A stretch of DNA of 64,000 nucleotides from Whitmania pigra (Eukaryota > Annelida > Clitellata > Hirudinida > Haemopidae), in the NCBI GenBank assembly GCA_021613335.1, contig JAJTWR010000021.1:2996001-3060000 (forward strand), written 5' to 3'. Below, piece by piece: positions 39,701-52,300 of this stretch. A model generated the notes under the pieces. It did no database searches. It was not told where the DNA came from and saw only the letters and a program-made list of their open reading frames with translations. Each line of letters starts with the position of its first letter. Positions within the stretch are counted from its first letter, which is position 1. Position numbers and translations under genes: made by a program.

Positions 39701-42700
39701 CGTGAGCTCGATTGAATACAGATTTTACGTTCTCTCAACATCGACTCATCGAACAATCAGGCAAGAAAAGGGATGGAAAATCCACAGGGAACAATAATCT
39801 AATTTATCAGAGGACTTTAGAATGCTTCAGCGAAAATCTACAGACGTTTCAGAAATATTTGCATCTGCCAGAAGAGCTGGCCCTGAAATTCGCCGATTGG
39901 GAAAGGGAGATCTTCTTGAAGGCCAATCCTATTGACTATGTCAGATACGTCTCCTTTTTCTCTCCTTCTTGCATCTGGCCGAGTCAGTCATCACTGAACA
40001 GCCCTAACGAGATCTCATCCTCGAAAAGAGAATCTAAATCCAGCTCTCGTCATCCTGCCGAGGATAAACAGCGAGATTACAACATACAATCGCTTGTCAA
40101 TCACTTCCAGGAAGTAAGCAAGACTTTTCATCGACAACAGGTTGTGAATGTATCGATGGCTATCCAACTCACTCTGCTCGCTTGTATTCTTCTCTTCAGA
40201 TCAGTAGATGGATCACTCATCTTATCGTCAGTCAATCGAATCATGAGAATCGCAAAGCTGTGCTCTCGTGTCTGATTAGGCTCGTGGAATCGTCTTTCAA
40301 CATCGGAAACTTCAACAATGCTTTCGAGATAATCAGCGGATTCAGGTAGACTCGATTTATAAAATCAAAAAACTATATCACTGTTCTAAAAGCTACTTAC
40401 TTATTCATTGAACCTGAAGGGCCGAAGAGCTCAAACCGTTTTGGCTGTCATTATCCGGAGAGAACTTGTCCACCCTGTCGGATATTTGCGAGACGCTAAC
40501 CTCGAATAATTCCCATCTCGTAGAGACTGTGGAATGCAAGATTAACTCCGGAACCGGAAAAGTCATCCCTTTTTTCGGAAGCTTTTTGCGCGACCTCCAG
40601 AACATAATTACGAGCCAGTTGCACATAATAACCGTTCCTCCTTGCTCGGTCGGAGATTGTGACGTGAGCTTCTACTACATCACTTCTACTTAACATTGAT
40701 TTAAGACATTGAATTCAATTCGATTGGATGTTTTATCATTCTTTCTAAATTTAATTTCAATGCAGTTCATCTCCGGATTTTCCGACGGAGATCACTTTTC
40801 CACGCACGTCGGTGTGAGCGGACTGCTCAGCGTAAACAAACTGAGACTAGCGCACATCGTTCTCAACGATCTTACGGTTTTTCAGAATCACCTGAAAAAA
40901 GTAAAGTCTACTACTATCACCCCCACGTGCGAGAAACATTTTGGCGTCGTCGACATTTTTAGCGGGTGAATGTTGACATTGTCGAGTCCTGCGGGTCTTT
41001 GAGAGACCATTAAAACTGAGAATGGAAATGAGATATTTTTCTTCTTCTAGGCCGAAGTCAAAAGATGGATGTGGAAACTGCCATCAAATGGAAAAGTTGG
41101 ATGGCAGTACATTCTTCATCTCAGCCTCGTTCCTCGGCGTGGATCCCTTTGATCTGCAATTCCTATTGCACGGAACAACTGCATTCAGGTGAATTAGGGA
41201 GAGCAGTCTCATTAAGCTAAAAAGTCTTTAATAAGACTTGATGGATGTATGCAATTTCAGGTCAGAGCAATCAAACTTTGCTGTCAGCGCCTCGTTGTCA
41301 CAGGCTTCAAATCCCTCTTCGTCAACATCACTGCTCTTGAGGCTGGAGGACGACTGTCAGACTCTTTCTTGGGGCAAATCCTCTTGGAGCAGTCTCAAAG
41401 GTATCTCCAGCATAAGGACATCACTAACGAACTTCCCTGGCAGTCAACTGGATTACTGTTTCGACCAAGAATGCGACACCGAAAGACAAAAATTACTAGC
41501 CAGGGTTCGCTTCCGTTCGCGAATGTTTTACTACATGGATAGCTGCGCCACATCGAGCAGCACCAATCCATTCACAGATGGTAGTGGATTCCTGGATTTG
41601 AGCATCGTCAAGAATTTCACATTCGAGCCTGACGTCTGCAGTCTCCAGAGCGTGCAGCAGCAGCAGCGCTCGGCACTTTCCAGCGATAGAGCCTCTCAAA
41701 TGGCTTTCAATGTCTCGAACATCAATAGCCAAGAGAAGAAATCTCTTCTGTCGGACGACAACCTGTCCTTCAGCAAATTTGGGCTGACCTTCGGGTTAAC
41801 CCCTTCTGAAAACAGATACATCGAGTTCAAACTCCCAACGGAGACGGCCATTATCTGGCATAAGGTCCTCGCTCAGCTCATTAATGTCTGGATTTGGCGC
41901 TCTAGATTGAAAAGAGACGGTCGCATGGACTGGGTTATAGGTTCCTATATTAAGCTTTACTATCGCTTGGACGGAAAAAAATGTAAGCCGTCTCTGGAGG
42001 AAGCCTTGGAGGTGAGCCTAATTGAACATTTGCGGTCGCTTAAATAAGATCGGATTATATTCTAATTTAAGACATAAGTCAAAATAAATATCAGGAGTTT
42101 GGCAGCCACGTCGTGAACGCCAAAAACGTCGAAAGAACGGCCTCTTGCGGCGCTGATAACGATCCGCACTCTCTCCTGTCTGGTTCTCACCAATATAAGT
42201 ACAGGAGCAAAAACTCCATCATTTCAGTATGTCAGAGAACATTATTGTAAATATTTGTGTTGTAAATATTTTCAAATTAAAAATGTTAAATTACAATGTC
42301 TATAGAACATTCGATTTTGAACCACTAATAACATTTGAAAGGCTTCGAAGACAACTTAATTTTTACAGATGCCTCCCTCTAGATGTACGGCTCCGTTTAA
42401 CAAGAAACTGAGCCTATGCTTTCCGAGCGGCTTTTCCAACCGTCTGCCCATTTCCTTGAAAACAAATCAAAAATTCAGATCGACCTCTAGCGCCGAGCTG
42501 GACGAAATGGACGTGAAGAATGGGAGTCGCTCAGGAGTTTGCGCCCCGAAGGCTTCCGTTCCCGAAAGGTCATTACCTGAGCGTAGACTGAGAATAAATA
42601 ATTTATCGTTTCACAAGAGAATCTTCAACCGTCTCAAGGATGACAAACTTTCGTCATCGTCCAACTTTGAAGGACTGACGGAAAGTTCCAAACAAGCGAC

Positions 42701-45700
42701 GAGCAGCAAGGATCACAACTTCAGAAGCGATGAGGATCACATTCACACGTCCATCACTGACAAAAAAACAAATAAGAACGAATCTGTTTCTAGACTCGAA
42801 ACTGCAGATAGTAAACAATCTGCCGATAAAAAAAGGATGCAAAACATCGACACTGGTCATTCATTTACCAGTTTCTTAGCCAGAAAGCTCTTCGGAGCTT
42901 GCAATGGGAAGCCAAAGGATCAAGGACTGAGCAGAAAGGACAAATTCCACAAGGAATCAAATGACGGACTATGGAACATCCTCAAGTCGAAGCAGGTCGT
43001 CTCATATGCTCCATTCTCAGAGAGCGACCTGACATTTAACTTTTTCACGCGAAGGCATCAAAAGTCTTCAGAGGCCGAAACGAGACCGGTTCGTCATAAA
43101 GGAAAAACGTCTAAAAGTGAAGAGATCCTGGATGAGCGTCTCAGCATCACTGAATACATAGAACTATTCAGACTTTTCTACGCATTAATGAGGAAAGACA
43201 TTCAAAGCATCCACCGGCGCTTCAGCATCTCCATCCAAAAACACCATCAGGTTCCTCCAGCAGCCCCCTCATCGAACAAAAAGTCAAAACCAAGTAAATA
43301 GTTATTCGATAATTTTTACAAACATTAAAAGTTTATTTCAATAATGTCCCGCTAGTTATCTCAGAGGGTTATAAATGTCTTTAGATAAGTCACTAAATGA
43401 ATCATGAACCTCATGACTTGGCAAACTAAACTGTTATTTGTGTTGTCAAGTGTCACTGACAAGAAACTATGACGACGAAGTCATCTCTCAAACTGATGAC
43501 ACCTTCATGCAGAAGACAAGAGACCTCCTGAGAACGAAATGCGCTCTCCAAAGAGACGAATGTGCTGTTTTTGATCTGCCGACGCTGAGAAATTTTCTTA
43601 AAACTTATCAGAACGAGGACCCGTGCGAAGATAAATTACTGGAACTTGTAAAGGTCGAGCTAAGAATACGTTCTCTTACAAAAACGACCATTTAGCTCTA
43701 AACTATAGCAAGAAAAAAAGCAAAAAAAACTGCTCGCTTTCAAGATAAGCAGGCACTATCTTGAAACACAGACTTCACGCAAAGCGTTTTAGCGATTAAT
43801 TTTGGTTGTTTCTGGAAATCTCAAATTTTAAAACTAATCTACTTCTCCCCGACAACAGACACACGAACCTTCCCTCTATCTTCGCCAGAGGAACCTCATG
43901 ACTGACGAAGGATTTTGCCGAATGATGACGGATGAGGGCAACTTCGCTGTCAAGGAGTTGGAGATGGATGCGGTTCGTTAAAACCACAAAAAGAAAATAA
44001 AAATAAACACAACAAAATAACTTCTTCTAGAAAGTGCAGCGTGTCAAATTGAATTAACCTCGGTTTTCCAACAAAAACAGAGTGACATGGATCACCCCCT
44101 GTCTCATTACTACATCAACTCCTCCCACAACACCTACCTGACAGGCCATCAACTCAAAGGCGAGTCGGCGGTCCATCTCTATTCTCAGGTAAGTAGTGCG
44201 TGCCTGTCTCCAAGAGAAGAATAAGAAATTAAAATTAATGCTCCGTTATTGGTCGGTGTCGGTGGAATAAGCATATTTTAGTGATCGGCATTTATTACAA
44301 GGGAAAAGGAGATGGTAATCTTTCCACCCTTGGGAATTTTGCCCTCTCGACCGATTCCAATTTTCTCCAATTTCTGAACCTTACCAATCCATTTCACCGA
44401 GTTCTACAAAACCACCACCCCACGAGAGCCATTTTGAGTTCTCACCTCGGACAAAGCCGATCTCGAGTTGGAAATTCTATTTGGCCGACATTTTAATGAC
44501 TAAACCAAATTTATTTCCCTCCACATTTCCTTAATGAAAATGCCGATCGTTCTCATTTCAATTTCGACATTTTTTTCTACTTGCTTCCATCGTCAAAAAT
44601 TTGAACATTCAACAAGAACATAAAGCTTCGCAATCCTTTCTTTGCGAGCAAACCAGTTTCTAACAACGTCCACAGTCCACGTAAAACAGCAGACAAAAAA
44701 GTTACTTAGTGTCGAAGAGGAAAAAACTCACCTTCTACGAAAGGAAAAATGGCGACGTTTGCTTGTAAACAGTCTGCAATGTTTCGGCGCTTTATTTTAA
44801 CGCGACATATTTATTACAAAATTTATTTGCTGCTTGAAAAAATATTTAAGAACTAAAAATAATATAAAACACAATTCATTTCAAAGTAACGCTTCCTAAA
44901 TTTTGTCTGAAAGTAAAGAATTTATTTTGAGCGCTTTCGTAGGACCAAGAGCATCATTGAATTCATTAATCAAACATTAGACTTTTCATCCCCATCCGTG
45001 ATTGGATGATTCAGAATGAATCCAACCAGCCAACACATGGCATCGATAATGTCATCTCTTTCCGCTATAATTGGACACAGATAGCGCTCACAATAACACA
45101 TGCTTTTATAAAAAAAATGAAAAGGTCATTAGCAAGGGTGCCTCGGGTTAGGGTCCAATCACCGTAGATCATCGCGATCTTCCTGGTGCTTTAGCCACCC
45201 CATTCTAAATTAAGAGCGAATTATAAAAGAAAGGGACGGGGAGCGCGGCAAGCTCACAGCCAGTATCTTGAGTGGATTTGAACTCGAAATTTAGCTTTCA
45301 GTAATAGACATTCTGCTTCTCTCAATTTGTTTATTACTTTATCTACTCCAACCGACTCAAGATGCCATTTGTGATTAACAATTAAATTAAGTTAACATTA
45401 TAACCAAAGCAGCACGCTGATAATGTATTTACTAACGAAGTCATCAGCAGCATCATCATCATGACCACCACCACTACCATTACCATCATCATTATCATCA
45501 ACACCATCCTCATTATCATCTATCTTGACGACGTTGAAACGCCTGGTGCATTATTGAAACTTCTAAGTCCATTACGCTACGTTGTCGTCGATTCGATATC
45601 GGGCTTACGAATCTCTCAGGTCCTAATGCAAGGATGTCGCTGCGTGGAATTGGATTGCTGGGACGGAGACGACGGAAATCCCATTATTTACCATGGACAC

Positions 45701-47374
45701 ACTCTCACAACAAAAATCCCCCTGAAGGTCAGTCTTTCCAAGGTCGATTGGTTCAATTTGTGTATCGTCGTGTTTGGCGCTAGGCAGATGCGTCGGACAA
45801 CATTTAATAAAGGCTTATTATTGTCAAGGGCGCTGGTGGTGATATAAATTAAGTTTTGAAAACGGCGCATTTCGACTTTTCTGACTCAATTCAGAGAAGA
45901 TTGTTTTCAGGCGGTAGTGGAAGTCATTGATAGGCATGCCTTCGTCACTTCACCGTATCCGGTCATCCTTTCGGTTGAAAACAGGTGTTCTCTACCGCAG
46001 CAGCAGAAAATGGCCCAAATCCTCACTGTAAGGGAAATATTATTTTTTGCTCTTAAAACTGTATCTCAGCAAGCGTTTAAGCACTTTTTAATGTGTGCTT
46101 AATTCGATGAGTTGAAATTTCAAATTAAAAAAAAAATTGAAATCTTTCGATTTTCATTGTTATTTCATTAAAATATAGGATGTCTTGGGAGATAAGTTGG
46201 TCAAGGAACCGCTGCCAACAACGTTTCCACATTGTGACATGCTGCTCCCATCTCCAAACCAACTGAAACACCGAATCCTCATTAAAAGCAAAAAACTCGA
46301 AGAGCCTACATCACAGCATTCAGGCCAATTGGTGAGATTTGATCGATCGATGACAGCCAATAAACGTTGTGGAAAATAGGTCGCGCGCCGGCCTTCAGTG
46401 GAAAAAGCGGATCAGATGCCAACTGGAAATTTTACATTTTTCAGTTACCTCACTTCGGGAACGTCACGGACTTCCAAATTCATTGCGATGAGGATGACGA
46501 CGAAGACGATGAGGAATTTCAAATGGAAGGTTCGTCCTTCTATTAATCTTCTACAAAATAAGATTGCGTGAATTCATCCACGCGAGGAGATAACACACCT
46601 TCGATTCCTGAGTAAGGTTTTGAACGAAGCAGTTATTGATTGACCCCAAGGTCGCTTCATGTTTCATGACGTTCCTTTATTTTAAGAGCGAGAAAATCAT
46701 GTTAATACTAGGTTAGTCAATTACCAAACTTATATTCAAAAATATTTATATAATATTATATTATTTGATTTATTAAACTACCAAATATTTATTATTATTA
46801 TTACCACGGAAAGGGAAAAAGTCACTCCAAGTCAATCGATGTTTAAAAGGAAAGAAAATGTCCATCAAATAAATTACAACAAAATCTTCAATTTCATAAT
46901 ATTTTCAATTCCATTGATTACTTGAAAATTCAATCACTAACTTTCAATCAACAGAGAAAGGCTTCAATTTGTTGACGCCAAGGAAGATCAGACTCTCAGG
47001 ACAGGCTTCAAATTCGTCAACAATAGATGACGTCTCCGTCGTGTTGTGAGACTTAATTGCTTAATACTTTTAACCATCAATTTAAAACATGGTAATTATT
47101 AATTTTTTAATTAATTTAAATCTAAATAATTCATCATATATTAGAATTATTATTATCATATTATTACTATAAGCTAAATATTTTTACTATTAAATACAGA
47201 TATTATTAAAATTGTCCCGAAACGTAGCAATTATTACCAAGCTTAACGAGTTCTTACAAAAAGACATTTGTTATCTAAATTACCACTGGCTTCTCCGTTG
47301 AAATTTTGTGGCAATCGCTACTGCCATTGCAATCGTTAATTATTTTGTTTTTCTTTAATATTTTAATAATACTT

Positions 47375-47412
<38 letters not shown>

Positions 47413-47468
47413 CATCATCATCATCATCACCATCATCATCACCATTATCATCATTATTATTATTATTA

Positions 47469-47499
<31 letters not shown>

Positions 47500-49255
47500 G
47501 TCATCATCATCATTTCTAATTATATCGTCTCGTCCTGCATTGTTTCCGGATGAATGTCTCGGCGTCTTCAAGATCATTAAGGCACCTCATGAAGATCGTT
47601 TATAAATACTCCATTCCATTTCATTCCGTCATTTCAATCATCAATTCAAAGCCATCGCTTAGGGAATCTTGTCACGATAGACCCTGGAAAAAACCCAAAA
47701 CAGAGAAAGAACTTTTGGTTTCAGTTTAGTGAATCGAAGCCAGTATACATAATTATAATATAATATAATAACAATAATAATAATAATGATGATAATATTA
47801 ATAGCAATAGCGTTAATTATATCTATAATTTTAACTGGACATTATCTAATCCCTATGCTGAAATCGTTATTAAAATTACTGCCATTTTTTTTATGAAATA
47901 GATTTTTTTAATATTTAATAAAACATCCAATGAAGTAAATAAAATCTTCTATTACTCATTTCTTTTCCTTCCCTCCTAAAAGATCGAGCCAAGGCATCAA
48001 TTCCTTTTCGGAAAGGTCAACCTCGTTCAGACAGCCACGCCTCCAAAACCAAAGATGCGTTAACCGTGACGATTTCACCTGGAGGTCGCAGCAGCATCAC
48101 CTGAACGAGGAAACCAAGGGCAGGAGAGTTTCTGGCACGGACACCCTATCGGTAACCAATTATTCCTTCGGCAGAATGAAACCCAGGGTCGCAGTTTCAG
48201 CCGAGAGCTTGGCCGGAGACACTCTGTCAGACAAGGAACTCCATGGCAGTGTGGAGTTTGGTATTAAAGGCGATCAGGATGACAGCAACTCGCAGTCATC
48301 GTCGCGCATTATCCACGATAAGGTCAGAATTTATGGATGGATGCTCGGGGCATATCGGTAGTTAATAAGTAATTAATAACAATTAGCCTCAAAACAAACA
48401 ATATTTCCTATTAATAATTTATTATTATTATCACTCCTTTTACCAAAACTATTCTACCAGTCGACCAACGATCCAGAGAATCAGAGCATTAGTTACAACG
48501 ACAGAAACTCCGACGAATCAAAAGAACAACAGAAAAGCAGCAAAACTGAAACGAAAAGCCAAGAGAAAGAACCAAAACCTTCTGGACCCAAGAGCGAGCG
48601 ATTCAAAACCTGCAAGGGCAGCGTCAGCATCGGCGGATCTTCTACCACGACCAGCAGTTCCATGAAGAAGCTGATCTTCGGAGGAAGGGAGAGAAATCAG
48701 AGCGGCGGAGGGCGGCAGGTGAGGTCACGGGATAGGAGGTTTACCGTGGCCTACTGCACCGCCAACAACAGGATTCTGCCGGACATCGCCCCGACTAGAA
48801 ATCCCAGCGAAGAGATTCTGTAAGTTCCTTCGTCTTTTCGATTCGACATTGATAACCGACTCCAAATGATTTGTTGTTAACGTGGCTGTTCTTTTTCGAT
48901 AGTCTCAGCCCAGAATCGAAAATGAAACTCAAGTCGGAAACTTCTATCTACGAGAACGAAATTGAACAGGCCGCGAAGACAAAGAAGAAAAAGAAGGTCG
49001 ACATTGCCAAGGAATTCTCAGACCTGGTTGTCTATCTGCAGACGATGAAGTTCAAAGGTTATGAACTCCAGTGTTACCTTTGTGACCTCATAATAACAAC
49101 GGCACATACGTTTACATCGGATGAGCTATGGCAGACTTATGTTTTTAAAATATTATCTAATAAATACTAACGTCTTGGCAAAGAAAATTACAATACCATA
49201 TAATAATGATGAAGATGATAATAATAATAATGATAATAATAATAATAACAATAAC

Positions 49256-49320
<65 letters not shown>

Positions 49321-52300
49321 GTAACTTTAATATTTAACAAAAATAATAATAATCAACCAGGCTTCTCCCACAAGCCTTCGACGAAGAATGTCAACAAGCA
49401 GACAAGGAAAAGCATCTTCATCAACTCAAGCCTCTTGTCATCAAGTGGGACCTTCTTTCTAAATTATCATAATAATTACAATTATTATCAGTGCTCATCG
49501 AATAATTATTACTCGTTGAGTTAATCATACTGATACAGTTAGTGGCGTTATTAATTTTCTTTGTTAATTATTATTCTTCTCATCATTATCGCAATCGCCA
49601 TCGTCATCATCATCATAATCATTATCATTATCATTACCATCACTAAATTATGCAGACGAAAATGTCGATGCTATGCCCGGCGGTTCTCCGTTGATGAATC
49701 CCTTGTTGCGTATGAACAGCAGGCTGGACGGTTGCGGTGGATCTGACAATTTTCAAGTTGCTTCTCTCGGGGAGAACAAAGCCAAGCAACTTTGCCGCAA
49801 GCACAGCGAGTCATGCATAAAATATCCTTTGAAATAATTTATTAATTCATATAAATAATAATAATAATAATAATAATGATGATGGTGGTTATGATCGTGA
49901 TAATAATAATAATAATAAAAATAATAATAATAATAATAACAATAATAATAATAACAATAATAATAATAACAATAATAATAATAACAATAATAACGATAGG
50001 AATTGTTTGCTGCTTATACCGCCATCTATATTGCTCTATTATCGTCCATCTCTGTCCGGTCGTAAACGATTAAGTTCCGGTGAGTGGAATCATAAACGCC
50101 GCTCTGACGTCCCCAGCATCTTCACCATCATCATTATCATCGCCGAGTTTTATCATCCGTCATTAAGTTTGCAATTAATCGACCGTTTAAACAGCACCGT
50201 AATGTATCCGAGGCAGGTATAAGCCTTTAATGATTTTATCATTATCATCACCATCACTATCACTGCTATCACCATCATCAACATCATCACTAGCACCATC
50301 TTCACCTTCACCATCAATATCATCACCAATGACATCATCATCATCCAGCTCAAGTTATTATTATGTTAAGTCTTCATTTTCCTTAGCGCAGCCCACTCAT
50401 ACCATTACGAAGATCATAAGGACCTACCCTGCAGCCAGGAGAATAGACTCATCGAACTTTAACCCCATAACCTTTTGGTCATACGGCATACAGATGGCGG
50501 CCTTGAACTTCCAAACGGAAGGTTTATTATGAATAAACGTTAAATACGCTCATGTAATAATTTATGGTCACATGTGGGTTTTTCATTGTTTGATTTTAAA
50601 CTTATTTAAATTTAATTATTTTAAATGTAAATGATTATTATTATAATATTAATAATAATTATTATTATTATCCATTGTTATTATTATCCATTATCATTAT
50701 TATTTCAATTAATTAGTAAATTAATATTATAATAATTATAACTATCACCCACTATTAAACAAAGTATCCTGCTAAATTAGATACTTATAATAGAATACTA
50801 AGTTCAAAGAGAAGCACAATTTTGGCAGACCTTTGGCTGCAAGTGAACGCAGCCATGTTCGAACAGAACGGAAACTTAGGTTACGTCCTCAAACCCAAAC
50901 ATATGCGCATCGGCCGAAGCCTCTGTCCAAATTCTACAGACATTTTTGGATTCAACTGGCCGACCTATACGTTTTCCGTACTGGTGAGAAACCGACGTAC
51001 TTAATCCTTGACGCATGCAGACATTCGGAAGCTAGCCCCATTAAAAAGATAATAATGTTGCAAGTAATTTTACGTTGACATCCAGGCATTAGCGTAACTA
51101 CATCTATGTAACTACATGATTTCATTAGCTGATCTCAGGGCAGTACGTTTGCCAAAGCCTGACTGGAAGTCCACAGGTGGAGATTCAAATTATTGGAGTC
51201 GACCAGGACTCTGCGAAGATGAAGAGCAAAGCGGTTTCCAGCAACTCCGTCAATGCCATCTGGAACGAGACATTCGTCTTCAAAGTTGGTTTGAAAGCAT
51301 CGCAACGCTCATTCCTCTTAACGGCGTGCGAACATTCAAACTAAATATATTAAAACAGAGGGTTTTGAAGCGAATTTTTTAAGGCTTACTCTCGAACATT
51401 TGCAGAGATAAATTAATATTCGTATTTGCGAATCTGGAACTTTATTCTGAATTTTTTGTTTCTAAAACATCCCCAGAAATATAGATTTAGAAGGGAGTTT
51501 GTTTGGCAACGATAAGATTAATTGCCAGTAATTATCAAATGCCTTCTTGCAAAACAACTACAAAGATAATGTTCGCGTCCTCTTTTTACTTTCTTTAAGT
51601 TATCGTCTGCTGTCTTGAGCCATTTTTATAGCCTGGAAAGAAAACCTACTTCATCTTAGCTATCCAAAGCGAAAATTACTAGGTCCCACATACTTTAAAA
51701 TTCAATTTTGTAATTTTAATTAGGGAAATTAAAATATATTATTTCAAATATTTAATGCCGCTCTCAAAACCGTAAGGTCACCTGTCTAGACATGGCGTTC
51801 ATAAGATTTCATGTCATCGACGCATCATCTGGCCTGTCCGTGGCACAGAGAATTGTCTACATGAAATGCCTGAAACCGGGTAAGATAATCAATTTTCAAC
51901 AACTTAAATTAATTTTAATAGTTAAAAAAGGTTTTCAATGCTGAAAACGGAACATTTCAATTTAGAGAATTAGATTTAGCAATTTTCTCAATAAAATAGC
52001 TTCAATTAACAGGCTTCCGTCATCTTCCCCTCAAAAGTGTTACCAGTAACCAACCGCTGGATAATTCTTCTCTCTTCATATTCAATTCACTCGAGCTCAA
52101 TTCAAATCCTCAGCAAATGACTCAGTTGACTGGCACCAGCATTCCATCATCCTCACTACAGACAAACGCCGCGTCACAGCAAGTTCAGCAACTTTCTCTG
52201 TTGCAGAGGAAGAAAATGGCGAGCAAATCCACTCGAGCCAACTTTATGATTTCATTGACTCCGAAAAAAGAAGAGGTTCGATAAGTTAACGCACAATTTC

